Of a DNA stretch of 64,000 nt, positions 37,500-45,281 are shown piece after piece (positions within the stretch are counted from its first letter, which is position 1; every line of letters begins with the position of its first letter). This DNA comes from JAFEDN01 sp965651935 (GTDB taxonomy: Bacteria > Pseudomonadota > Gammaproteobacteria > Coxiellales > Coxiellaceae), in contig CBFGTC010000001.1 of NCBI GenBank assembly GCA_965651935.1, positions 310,001 to 374,000 of the forward strand, given 5' to 3'. The notes under the pieces are model-generated. The model worked only from the letters and a program-made list of their open reading frames with translations, was not told the origin of the DNA and did not search any database. The translations under genes were made by a program, and so were the position numbers.

Positions 37500-38158
37500 A
37501 GGCTCTTCTCCAAAAGATACCCCTCTTTTAAGCATAAAATAGGTCGTTTAAGTTTAGCGACTGTGGCTAAGTCGTGTGTGGCGATTAAAACAGTGACTCC
37601 CACCTGATGGAAAGCGTCAAACAATTTCATAATATCCAAAGATAAATTGGGATCTAAGTTTCCAGTGGGTTCATCCGCTAATAATATTTCGGGTTTATTT
37701 ACCACCGCTCTGGCGATGGTAATACGCTGTTGTTCACCGCTGGACAAAGCTAGCGGATAAAGTTTCTCTTTGCTAAGCAGTCCCACTTTCTCTAACGCGG
37801 CGCGGACTCGACGCTGGATTTCTCGATAATGGTAGCCGCTGACTTGTAGTGGTAACGCCACATTCTCAAACACATTGCGGTCGGGGACCAGTAAAGGATT
37901 TTGAAAGATAACTCCGATTCGACGGCGTAAATAAGGGATATGGCGAGCGGACAATTTTTCCAAGTTTTTTTGATTTAAAAAAATTTGACCCCGGGTCGGT
38001 TTTTCCATACACATGATCAATTTTAATAACGTGGTTTTTCCTGCCCCTGAATGACCAGTAAGAAAAGCCATCTCACCTTTACGAATTTCAAAATTCACAT
38101 TAGTCAAGGCTTGGTGACCATTGGCATAGATTTTATTCACATTATTAAATTGAATCAT
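37496..38158 (-). CDS. ftsE: Cell division ATP-binding protein FtsE
   Basis: ABC-type ATPase that drives FtsX. The 220 residues contain Walker A GHSGAGKTTLLKL, Q-loop FQNPLLV, signature LSSGEQQRITIARA, Walker B ILLADEPTGNLDP and the switch His (IATHDLATV). The signature is LSSGEQ rather than LSGGEQ, a minor change that FtsE tolerates elsewhere. Start ATG 38158 gives MIQFNNVNKIY; a TTG at 38164 has a slightly better spaced AGG site, so the exact start is uncertain by two residues. It faces the outer-membrane protein gene across 121 bases. Confidence 0.95.
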   Translation of the reverse strand: MIQFNNVNKIYANGHQALTNVNFEIRKGEMAFLTGHSGAGKTTLLKLIMCMEKPTRGQIFLNQKNLEKLSARHIPYLRRRIGVIFQNPLLVPDRNVFENVALPLQVSGYHYREIQRRVRAALEKVGLLSKEKLYPLALSSGEQQRITIARAVVNKPEILLADEPTGNLDPNLSLDIMKLFDAFHQVGVTVLIATHDLATVAKLKRPILCLKEGYLLEKSL

Positions 38159-38279
38159 AATCAAATTCTACCTAAGTTCAGATAGAACGGGAAGAAATTG
38201 CTCACGCCAGCTTGAATCGTATATGATTGGCGTCATAGGTATTGTATGCAGTATTTAGACTGGTATTGAGGGGAATAAA

Positions 38280-38966
38280 ATGTTTGAAAAATATAAAAAA
38301 TTAATTATGATTGGTTTAATTCCGGTCCTTTTTTCAGTGATGTCAGCGTCTTGGGCAGATAATCAATATATTTATATAGGGGGAAATGGTGTTTTTTCCA
38401 ATACTCAATTTAATTGGGAAAATGCTGACAATTCTCAAAAGGTCATAGCTGATTCCATTAAAACGACTCAAGCAGGAGCCTTTATTGGATATGGAGTTGT
38501 AGTGGATTCGATTTATTTGGGTGCGGAAGGCGGTATTCAGTTTGGCGCCCGCAAGGCTGAAAATGAGTATTTTGATAACAATTGGCGAATGCATTTAACC
38601 GACCAAGTCGCCATGAGCGAAATTTATATTGTTGATTTTCGCCCGGGATATGTTTTTTGGAATAAGAATAATTTGATTTATGGGATCTTGGGCTTAAATA
38701 CAGCGAATTTTAGAGCCCAGCAATGGGATGAGGATAATAATTATATTTTTGACAGCGGGCCCATGCGCGAAAATGGCCTTCGTTTGGGGGTGGGTTATAA
38801 TTTGGCGTTAGGGCGACATTTAATGGCGCGAGTGGATTATGTATTTACTAAATTTTTTATCAACCAATTTCAAGAAACGTTTGCAAATGGCCAAACGACA
38901 ACTTGGCAGCTAAATCCTTACAGTAATGAAATAAGTGTCGGCCTGGCGGTCATATTTAATATATAA
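38280..38966 (+). CDS. Outer-membrane beta-barrel protein
   Basis: A 228-residue exported protein. The signal peptide covers about residues 1-26 (ending SASWA). The mature part is made of alternating hydrophobic and polar strands ending with aromatic residues and a final NEISVGLAVIFNI, the form of an eight-stranded OmpA/OmpW-like barrel. Strands such as KTTQAGAFIGYG, VAMSEIYIVDFRPGYVFW and ENGLRLGVGYNLALG are visible. The specific family cannot be named. It is a single gene inserted between ftsE and ftsY, which face the other way. Confidence 0.75.
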   Translation: MFEKYKKLIMIGLIPVLFSVMSASWADNQYIYIGGNGVFSNTQFNWENADNSQKVIADSIKTTQAGAFIGYGVVVDSIYLGAEGGIQFGARKAENEYFDNNWRMHLTDQVAMSEIYIVDFRPGYVFWNKNNLIYGILGLNTANFRAQQWDEDNNYIFDSGPMRENGLRLGVGYNLALGRHLMARVDYVFTKFFINQFQETFANGQTTTWQLNPYSNEISVGLAVIFNI

Positions 38967-38967
38967 C

Positions 38968-38991
38968 TCAAGACGGTGATATCACTCTTGA
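38968..38991. terminator. Hairpin between convergent omp and ftsY, possible two-way terminator
   Basis: TCAAGA at 38968-38973 pairs with TCTTGA at 38986-38991, and GTGAT with ATCAC inside, with CG unpaired on one side. It spans the junction of the convergent omp and ftsY stop codons. No long T run follows on either strand, so termination is only a suggestion. Confidence 0.35.
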
Positions 38992-39956
38992 AATAGGGCG
39001 TTAACGAACTCTTTAGCATCAAATGGCCTTAGATCATCCATTTGTTCGCCGACGCCTATAAAGCGCACCGGTAATTTTAATTTATCGGTTATCGCAAAAA
39101 TCATACCGCCTTTAGCGGTCCCATCTAATTTTGTTATACAAAGACCAGTCACCCCCATGGCTTTATGAAATTCTTCTGCTTGGCGAAGCGCGTTTTGACC
39201 AATGGTCGCATCGATCACTAGCATGATCTCATGGGGGGCGGCAGGATTGATTTTCGCTAACACTCGTTTAATTTTAGCTAATTCAGACATTAAGTTGTCC
39301 TGGGTGTGCAAACGACCGGCGGTATCGGCAATCAATAAATCCATTTGTTTGGCGTTAGCTGCTTTCATGGCGTCAAAAATGACAGAAGCGCTGTCCGCCC
39401 CTTGGTGCTGGGCAATGACGGGTGCATGATTGCGTTCACCCCACACTTGTAATTGCTCAATCGCAGCGGCGCGAAAAGTATCACCTGCCGCTAACATTAC
39501 TTTTTTGCCGTGTTTTTGATAATAGTGGCAAATTTTGGCGATACTCGTGGTTTTTCCTGAACCGTTAATCCCTACCATCAGGATGACAAATGGTTGTGCT
39601 TCTAATTGCAATGCTTGGCTAGCCGGTAGCAATAATTTCTCTAAATGCTCTTTCAGGACGAAAATCAAACGTTGGGGATCGTTTAACTCTTTACGGTCAA
39701 TTTGTGCTGTGAGCTGCTGAAGGATTTTATCCGTAACCTCTACGCCTAAGTCCGCCATCAGTAATTGCGTTTCTAATTGACGTAACAAATCGGCATCAAT
39801 TTGTTTTTTCCCCAACACCAGATTAGCAAGACTGTCGGTAAAAGCTTGGCGAGTACGTTTTAAACCCTGGCTTAAGCGTGATAGCCAGCCTGTTTTGGAT
39901 GAAGATTTTTCTTCTTCAGTATCCTTTTTATTGTAATTTTTAAAAATATCGAACAT
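38982..39956 (-). CDS. ftsY: Signal recognition particle receptor FtsY
   Basis: SRP receptor GTPase that brings ribosomes to the inner membrane. The 324 residues have a short acidic A region (NKKDTEEEKSSSKTGW), an N domain (about 35-115), and a G domain with GINGSGKTTSIAKI (G1), AAGDTFRAAAIEQL, IADTAGRLHTQDNLM (G3), TKLDGTAKGG (G4) and GVGEQMDDLRPF. I chose ATG 39956, as the longer frame to 40007 adds Cys-rich residues unlike the family. It runs toward ftsEX but is interrupted by the omp gene, so the usual ftsYEX operon is split. Confidence 0.95.
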   Translation of the reverse strand: MFDIFKNYNKKDTEEEKSSSKTGWLSRLSQGLKRTRQAFTDSLANLVLGKKQIDADLLRQLETQLLMADLGVEVTDKILQQLTAQIDRKELNDPQRLIFVLKEHLEKLLLPASQALQLEAQPFVILMVGINGSGKTTSIAKICHYYQKHGKKVMLAAGDTFRAAAIEQLQVWGERNHAPVIAQHQGADSASVIFDAMKAANAKQMDLLIADTAGRLHTQDNLMSELAKIKRVLAKINPAAPHEIMLVIDATIGQNALRQAEEFHKAMGVTGLCITKLDGTAKGGMIFAITDKLKLPVRFIGVGEQMDDLRPFDAKEFVNALFQE

Positions 39957-40023
39957 AAAATAATGACGGCATAGAAAAAAAGTTACTATACTACAAGCTT
40001 CATTCATACCATAGGATTATTTT

Positions 40024-40695
40024 ATGGCGTCTGTAGAAGCGATGAAAAAAAATGCCGCGGTCCAAGCGTTAGCAATAATAGACAGTAGCAGCGGTGGTAT
40101 TATTGGCGTGGGTACCGGCTCAACGGTAAAATATTTTATCGAAGGTTTGGCGCAGCTTAAACATAAAATTGATGGTGCGGTGGCCAGCTCTATCGAAACC
40201 GAAAAATTGCTTAAAAAATACGGAATTCCGATTTATGATTTAAATGAAGTCAATCGCCTGCCGCTCTATGTTGATGGAGCGGATGAATTTAATGATTTTT
40301 TATCATTGATCAAAGGCGGTGGCGCCGCACTCACGCGGGAAAAAATTATCGCCGCTGTGGCTGACTATTTCATTTGTATCGCGGATCAAAGTAAATATGT
40401 TAAAGGCTTAGGAAAATTTCCTCTGCCAGTGGAAGTAATCCCTATGGCGCGCAGTTATGTGGCTCGTCAAATAGTGAAAATGGGCGGTGACCCAGAATAT
40501 CGTCAGGGGGTTAAAACCGACAATGGTAATGTGATTTTAGATATTCATAATCTTCAAATTAACGAGCCTATTGCTTTGGAAGAAGCATTAAATAATATTA
40601 CCGGAGTAGTCTGTAATGGATTATTTGCCCAGCGAGGCGCTAATTTAGTGCTCATGGGCACGGAAGACGGAGGTGTTAAAAAGTTTACCCGCTGA
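40024..40695 (+). CDS. rpiA: Ribose-5-phosphate isomerase A
   Basis: Interconverts ribose 5-phosphate and ribulose 5-phosphate in the pentose phosphate pathway. The 223 residues show [22 protein letters not shown] with the catalytic Asp, [14 protein letters not shown] with the catalytic Glu/Lys region, and VEVIPMA. A short TAGGATTATTTT leader with AGGA precedes the ATG. The 3' end overlaps the opposing glycosyltransferase gene by 51 bases, longer than most convergent overlaps here. Confidence 0.96.
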   Translation: MASVEAMKKNAAVQALAIIDSSSGGIIGVGTGSTVKYFIEGLAQLKHKIDGAVASSIETEKLLKKYGIPIYDLNEVNRLPLYVDGADEFNDFLSLIKGGGAALTREKIIAAVADYFICIADQSKYVKGLGKFPLPVEVIPMARSYVARQIVKMGGDPEYRQGVKTDNGNVILDIHNLQINEPIALEEALNNITGVVCNGLFAQRGANLVLMGTEDGGVKKFTR

Positions 40696-41991
40696 AGTTA
40701 ACCATTCAGTCAGTTTGTATTTCGCACCAGTAATATAATTAAGTACGGTATTGCTGAGTATCAGAAGGAAAGGGACAATACTCCAGCATGGCCCGCCGCC
40801 ATATTGCCATATATGCTCAATCCGCAAGCCCATTCCTGCTTGCATAATGAAGATGCTGATTAAAAGCGGTGCAATTTTAACGCCGTCTTTGGGAAATAAC
40901 AGCAAAATAGCAGCAAATAAATGGGTGCTGAGCAATAAAAATAAATGCCGGGATGTGTTTTGAGGTGAAAAAATTAAAATCACAACGAATAATAAATGCC
41001 ACTCTAAAGTCAATATTTGCAATTCTTTTTTGGGATCATTCAACGTTTGCGGTGTCCGCCAAATAAATGGAATACCTTGGCGGAGGAAAATCAATGTGAA
41101 AATCCCAAAGATTACCAGCATCAATGTCGCGATGCTTAAAAAAACTTCAATTTTACTAAAGCCATGAGCAGTCAGCATCCTGAACAACCCACTGCTGATT
41201 GTAATATTAAGATGCCAATCAATACTGGGCACGCGAGCGGAGGTGGCGCCAGCTAGTTTATGTATCGCCGGATCGGCCATAAAAGCCAACCCTTTCAAAG
41301 CAATTGCTAAATTGTTTAGGTTGCTCTGCCATCCGCTAACGATAGCGGGGAGTAAGGCAAAACCCAATGAGCCAGCTAAAAGTCCACAGATGGTTTTAAA
41401 GCGGGCTCTTAATAAAAAAAAGGGTAAGAATCCTAAGGCCAAATATTTAATGTTAACTGTGACCCCTAAAATGACACCTGCTAAAAATGGATAGCGCACA
41501 ATCCAATAAAGGGCTAGGGCAAAGCCGGCTAGCATGAGTACATCCGATTGTCCTAACAATAATTCCCAGCGTAAGGGGTCATGGCTGAGTAAAATAGCCA
41601 AAGAGCAAGCTCCAATGGCCTGCAAAACGGTAAAAGTTAAATTAAAACATTTGGCAAGCGTTAAAAAACCCAACCAAAGGATGGTGCATATCAATACTAA
41701 GTTGATCAAAAGCCAAATTGATGTAGCAATTGAGTAAGAGAAAAAGGTCAAAGGGATGATTAAAAAAGCGAAAAAGGGTGGATAAATATAACCGCCTGTC
41801 CCCGATGAGTAAAGGTCGTGGTGCGTTATCAATGCTTGGGCGGCGAAATAAAAATGTTTGAAATCAATCATCTTTCCGCTGGGAATTCTTAGCAGCTCTC
41901 CGCGGCAGGAGTAAAATAAAATGCCTAAAGCTAAAAACAAAAACAAAAAATTACCAACTTGCCGAACAGGCAAGATTTTAAAACGTTTCAT
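40645..41991 (-). CDS. GT87/DUF2029-like membrane glycosyltransferase
   Basis: A 448-residue polytopic membrane protein with about ten hydrophobic helices. The pattern [37 protein letters not shown], with an acidic residue followed by a Y-P-P motif, is the hallmark of the DUF2029/GT87 family of polyprenol-phosphate sugar transferases. [23 protein letters not shown] follows later. Donor and acceptor are unknown; cell-envelope glycans are likely. No other glycan genes are adjacent. Its 3' end lies antisense to rpiA. Confidence 0.75.
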   Translation of the reverse strand: MKRFKILPVRQVGNFLFLFLALGILFYSCRGELLRIPSGKMIDFKHFYFAAQALITHHDLYSSGTGGYIYPPFFAFLIIPLTFFSYSIATSIWLLINLVLICTILWLGFLTLAKCFNLTFTVLQAIGACSLAILLSHDPLRWELLLGQSDVLMLAGFALALYWIVRYPFLAGVILGVTVNIKYLALGFLPFFLLRARFKTICGLLAGSLGFALLPAIVSGWQSNLNNLAIALKGLAFMADPAIHKLAGATSARVPSIDWHLNITISSGLFRMLTAHGFSKIEVFLSIATLMLVIFGIFTLIFLRQGIPFIWRTPQTLNDPKKELQILTLEWHLLFVVILIFSPQNTSRHLFLLLSTHLFAAILLLFPKDGVKIAPLLISIFIMQAGMGLRIEHIWQYGGGPCWSIVPFLLILSNTVLNYITGAKYKLTEWLTSAGKLFNTSVFRAHEH

Positions 41992-42076
41992 AAAATCTCA
42001 TCCTATTTTGCATAGGATACCAGATTTATGCAAGGCAATGCTTGTCTTTTTGGACAGGCATCGGTAAATTTTACGC

Positions 42077-42105
42077 TTGATATATTTTTTCCTACATAGT
42101 AACAT
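42077..42105 (+). promoter_or_regulatory. Candidate sigma-70 promoter for csrA
   Basis: TTGATA at 42077-42082 and TAACAT at 42100-42105 are 17 bases apart, about 48 bases before the csrA ATG. The -35 matches consensus at five of six positions, the -10 at four. The rest of the 161-base gap holds only the inverted repeat listed separately. Confidence 0.4.
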
Positions 42106-42118
42106 AAGATTATCTTAT
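42104..42118. promoter_or_regulatory. Perfect 7-base inverted repeat at the csrA promoter
   Basis: ATAAGAT, one spacer base, then ATCTTAT form a perfect palindrome that begins inside the predicted -10 box and runs over the expected transcription start. The position fits an operator, or a small hairpin at the 5' end of the csrA mRNA. Confidence 0.4.
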
Positions 42119-42152
42119 ATTTTTAATCATATTTTTCATCGGAGGAAATGAT

Positions 42153-42377
42153 ATGTTAGTTTTAACTCGTTCTGTGGGTGAGCGTCTTATTATTGGCAAT
42201 GGTGAGGTCGTTCTTCATGTTTTAGAGATTAGAGGGAACCAAGTCCGTTTGGGTATAGAAGCACCTCGCCATATTCCTGTTAACCGCGAAGAGATTTTTC
42301 GTCTTATCGCTGCTAAAAATCAATCAAATCAACCACCTGTATTCCCCCCGCCTGAAAGCGGAGAAAAAACTCCATAA
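42153..42377 (+). CDS. csrA: Carbon storage regulator CsrA
   Basis: RNA-binding dimer that controls translation of many mRNAs, and in Legionella relatives the switch between replication and transmission. The 74 residues start MLVLTRSVGERLIIGNGEV and carry GNQVRLGIEAPRHIPVNREEIF, including the RNA-contacting Arg-Leu-Gly-Ile and the HIPVNREE segment of authentic CsrA. A Pro-rich tail (PPVFPPPESGEK) is longer than in E. coli CsrA. GGAGG lies eight bases before the ATG. Followed by the HPF fusion 48 bases on, so the two may be coexpressed. Confidence 0.95.
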   Translation: MLVLTRSVGERLIIGNGEVVLHVLEIRGNQVRLGIEAPRHIPVNREEIFRLIAAKNQSNQPPVFPPPESGEKTP

Positions 42378-42425
42378 TCTTAACTATAATTATAATGAGA
42401 TATACATTAATGTGGCGGAGGTTCT

Positions 42426-42980
42426 ATGCAAATACCGTTACAAATTACTTTTCGGGACCTCGACCGATCTTTGGCTGTCGAGGAAAAAATTCATGAAAAA
42501 TTCAATAAATTGGATAAATACTATCATCTGATTACCTTTGCTAGGGTGGTTGTGGGATTTGAGGAAAGGCGTAAGCATCAAGGTAAACTTCATAAAGTTT
42601 CCATTTATGTGGCCTTACCTGGAAAAGACGTTGTGGTTTCTCACCATCCTCACGAAAATTTATACATCGCCATTCAAGATGCGATGGATGATCTGCAACG
42701 GCAATTAGAAGAATACCATAGCCGCGTATACGGAGACACTAAAAATCATGGTGATAAATTGCATGGTGAAATTGTGCGCCTGATTGAGACTGAGGGCTAT
42801 GGATTTATTGCTGATGAAGAAAATAATGAGTACTATTTTAATCTCTCACACTTAGTTGATACCAAATTTAATCATTTGCATGTGGGAGAACACGTTCGGT
42901 TTTTACCGGCACAGGGGAATGAAGGCTTGCAGGCTCGAAGAGTTTCCGTGCCGCGAAGACACAAGGAATTTTCTCCATAA
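42426..42980 (+). CDS. Ribosome hibernation factor fused to a cold-shock domain
   Basis: A 184-residue protein. Residues 1-100 form an HPF/YfiA domain (QIPLQITFRDLDRSLAVEEKIHEKFNKLDKYY; then HKVSIYVALPGKDVVV) that would bind idle ribosomes. Residues about 112-178 form a cold-shock domain (GEIVRLIETEGYGFIADEENNEYYFNLSHL, then GEHVRFLPAQGNEGLQARRVSV), with the aromatic RNA-binding surface partly changed. Fusions of this kind are known in proteobacteria but are not the E. coli form. A GCGGAGG site precedes the ATG. It lies between csrA and cdd on the same strand; both neighbours suggest expression in stationary phase or under nutrient stress. Confidence 0.85.
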   Translation: MQIPLQITFRDLDRSLAVEEKIHEKFNKLDKYYHLITFARVVVGFEERRKHQGKLHKVSIYVALPGKDVVVSHHPHENLYIAIQDAMDDLQRQLEEYHSRVYGDTKNHGDKLHGEIVRLIETEGYGFIADEENNEYYFNLSHLVDTKFNHLHVGEHVRFLPAQGNEGLQARRVSVPRRHKEFSP

Positions 42981-42990
42981 GGAAAAAGGA

Positions 42991-43401
42991 TTGAATCAGC
43001 AGCCACCGGAAGATTTATTGGAAGAATCTAAGCAGGCATTGAACGTAGCCTATGCGCCGTACTCTCATTTTGTTGTCGGCGCATGCTTACGCTCTGCTGA
43101 CGGTCGACTTTTCAAAGGAGCGAATATTGAAAATGCATCTTATCCGCTGGGTTTGTGTGCAGAGGCTTGCGCGTTAGCAGGGATGCTGGGAAGCGGCCAG
43201 CACCATTGGTTGGAAATGGTGCTTATTTCCAGCGGAAAACGTTTATGTTTTCCTTGTGGTGCCTGCCGTCAGCGCTTATTTGAATTTGCCCAGCCGGACA
43301 GTGTGTGTCATATTTGCACGCTGGCGGGCGAATATCAGCCTGTTAGAATCAAAGATTTATTGCCATATCCTTTTGAGTCTGCGAATTTGGAGACACTATG
43401 A
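42991..43401 (+). CDS. cdd: Cytidine deaminase
   Basis: Deaminates cytidine or deoxycytidine to the uridine form in nucleoside salvage. The 136 residues contain APYSHFVVGACLRSADG, the catalytic zinc motif CAEACALAGML (with Cys in place of the usual His and Glu following, as in tetrameric enzymes) and PCGACRQRLFEF with the other two Cys ligands. The start is TTG at 42991, ten bases after the HPF stop, with AAGGA before it. The length fits the homotetrameric class. It overlaps the next gene by 4 bases (ATGA). Confidence 0.92.
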   Translation: MNQQPPEDLLEESKQALNVAYAPYSHFVVGACLRSADGRLFKGANIENASYPLGLCAEACALAGMLGSGQHHWLEMVLISSGKRLCFPCGACRQRLFEFAQPDSVCHICTLAGEYQPVRIKDLLPYPFESANLETL

Positions 43402-44225
43402 CAGAGTTATCCCGTCTTGCCGTAAAAGTTATTCTTGAGCGTCTGCCTCATTTTAATCCCCGCTTCGGAATTATTCTGGGGTCGGGCTTAGGCGCTTTGG
43501 CCACAGAAATGCAGGATAAAGTGGTCTTTCCTTATGTGGATTTACCGGGGTTTCCTTTGCGGATGATTGAAGGACAACAAGCGCAATTGACTGCAGGACG
43601 AATCAATCAGATCCCGGTGATTTGCTTGCAAGGCCGGGCGCATTATTATGAAGCTTGTGATTCGAGTGAAATTTTAACCTACATTCGTACCTTAAAATTG
43701 CTGGGTTGTGAGACCATTATCATCACCGGGGCGGTGGGCTCATTACGAGCGGAAATTCAGCCGGGACAACTGGTTTTGCTCAAAGATCATATTAATTTTC
43801 AGGGCCGTAATCCTCTAGCCGGAAAAAATGATAGTGAATTTGGCCCTCGTTTTCCTGAAATGCTTGATGCTTACGATCGGCATTGGTTGCAGCATTTAAA
43901 AAAAGTGGGTGGTGATGCTTCTATTCCCTTAATGGAAGGAATTTACATCAGTGTATTAGGCCCTAGCTTCGAAACGCCAGCAGAAATACGTTGCTTTCGT
44001 AATATGGGTGCAGATGTGGTGGGTATGTCTGTGGTGCCCGATGTGATCGCGGCGCGCCACTGTGGATTGCGGGTCATAGGATTAGCGGTAGTCACCAATT
44101 TGGCCGCAGGTTTAAGTAATATCGCTCCATCGCATGAAGAAACTTTACGGACTGCCGAACAGGCGGCGCATCAAATGATTGCATTGATTCGATCGTTTAT
44201 GAAAACGATTGGCAATAGAATGTAA
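43398..44225 (+). CDS. Purine nucleoside phosphorylase (trimeric, XapA/PunA type)
   Basis: Splits purine nucleosides with phosphate to base and pentose 1-phosphate. The 275 residues carry GIILGSGLGAL, QGRAHYYEA, ITGAVGSLRAEIQPGQLVLLKDHINFQGRNPL, GPSFETPAEIR and DVVGMSVVPDVIAARHCG, typical of the trimeric class I enzyme. Together with cdd upstream it forms a nucleoside-salvage pair, which fits life on host-derived nucleosides. A possible gene remnant lies downstream (44227-44623). Confidence 0.93.
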   Translation: MTELSRLAVKVILERLPHFNPRFGIILGSGLGALATEMQDKVVFPYVDLPGFPLRMIEGQQAQLTAGRINQIPVICLQGRAHYYEACDSSEILTYIRTLKLLGCETIIITGAVGSLRAEIQPGQLVLLKDHINFQGRNPLAGKNDSEFGPRFPEMLDAYDRHWLQHLKKVGGDASIPLMEGIYISVLGPSFETPAEIRCFRNMGADVVGMSVVPDVIAARHCGLRVIGLAVVTNLAAGLSNIAPSHEETLRTAEQAAHQMIALIRSFMKTIGNRM

Positions 44226-44226
44226 A

Positions 44227-44623
44227 CCAGAACAAAAAGTGTCTATTCCTCGGAATTTGTCTACGATAACGCCGATTGTTTGGAATGAAAAATTGGTATA
44301 CCCTCGTGATAAAATCATTAAACCGGTTTCATGAGTAGTAAATCGATTTATAATATTCAGACTACCGATGTTTTGTTTTAACGATAATCAGGATTTGTAT
44401 AACCGCTTCAATCAGCTCAAATGGCCCGAAACGAAAAAATAGCCAAGGAATCAAGCATAGTAATGCTGGTGAGGATGATGAAACTAGGAAAATGATGACT
44501 GATGAAGCTAATATTAAAGCTCTCGGAACCTACGGTGATATTCGAGTTTTATTGAAAATTATGACCGCCTCAACAGGCGAAATGCTCTATGAACCCCGTG
44601 CCGTTGCCTATGGGGTTCATTGA
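44227..44623 (+). pseudogene. Possible decayed gene in the 400-base gap after the phosphorylase
   Basis: Coding-like stretches appear in all three + frames: a first from 44227 to about 44330 (NLSTITPIVWNEKLVYPRD), a second from ATG 44331, then one ending at TAG 44440-44442 (NDNQDLYNRFNQLKWPETKK), and a last ending at TGA 44621-44623 with an ATG at 44492 (TDEANIKALGTYGDIRVLL). Frame changes fall at T4 44376-44379 and A6 44434-44439. The protein is not recognised. It may be a disrupted gene or chance open frames; no repeat or mobile element is visible. Confidence 0.3.
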
Positions 44624-44627
44624 TTTT

Positions 44628-45272
44628 TTATGGAAACAAGCGGGAGATTTTCCATCCATTAGCGGTGAGCTTTCGATATTCAAAACGGTCATGCAGCCGG
44701 CTTTCTCGCCCTTGCCAAAATTCGAATCGTTCAGGCTGAACTTCGTAGCCTCCCCAATGAGGTGGGCAGGGGACTCGTTTTTCCGCATCGGCGAATTCTG
44801 CGTTTAAACGCTTAAAATCCTCTTGCAACGTCAAAACGTCTTCTAGAGGTTGGCTTTGGCGAGAAATTGAAGCCGCAATTTGAGAAGATTTAGGCCGAGT
44901 TTGAAAATAAAGCTCTGACAGCTCCACAGTAATTTTATTAGCAATGCCTTCAATCCGCACTTGCCGTTCCAGGGCTTCCCACCAAAATAATAAGGATATG
45001 TGAGGATTTTCTTCAATTTCTAGTCCTTTGCGGCTGTTATAATTAGTGTAAAAAATAAACCCCCTGGAAGTGTATTCTTTTAGTAAAACCACCCGGCTAG
45101 AAGGTTTGGAATCGGTGGAGACGGTGCTTAATGTCATGGCGTTGACCAGCTTAGCTGGCATGGCTGCCGAGGCTTCTTGAAACCAGGTATGAAATTGAGC
45201 AAAAGGATCTGGATCAACCTCAAGCAATTGACTATAAAGATATTCTTTATTCAGTTGAACGCGGTGGGTGAT
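44628..45272 (-). CDS. pdxH: Pyridoxamine 5'-phosphate oxidase, apparent ATC start
   Basis: FMN enzyme that makes pyridoxal 5'-phosphate from PNP or PMP. The 214 residues show SSRVVLLKEYTSRGFIFYTNYNSRKGLEIEENP, the FMN-phosphate region, LLFWWEALERQVRIEG, SRQSQPL and the terminal GRESRLHDRFEYRK. The conserved N-terminal L-x-K-E-Y motif (LNKEYLYSQLL) lies upstream of the first standard start, TTG at 45227, and the frame is open only to a TAG at 45282-45284. An AGGAG site at 45279-45283 sits six bases before an ATC codon at 45270-45272, so ATC is the best start and gives the normal length. It follows sppA directly. Confidence 0.85.
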   Translation of the reverse strand: MTHRVQLNKEYLYSQLLEVDPDPFAQFHTWFQEASAAMPAKLVNAMTLSTVSTDSKPSSRVVLLKEYTSRGFIFYTNYNSRKGLEIEENPHISLLFWWEALERQVRIEGIANKITVELSELYFQTRPKSSQIAASISRQSQPLEDVLTLQEDFKRLNAEFADAEKRVPCPPHWGGYEVQPERFEFWQGRESRLHDRFEYRKLTANGWKISRLFP

Positions 45273-45281
45273 AGTTTTCTC

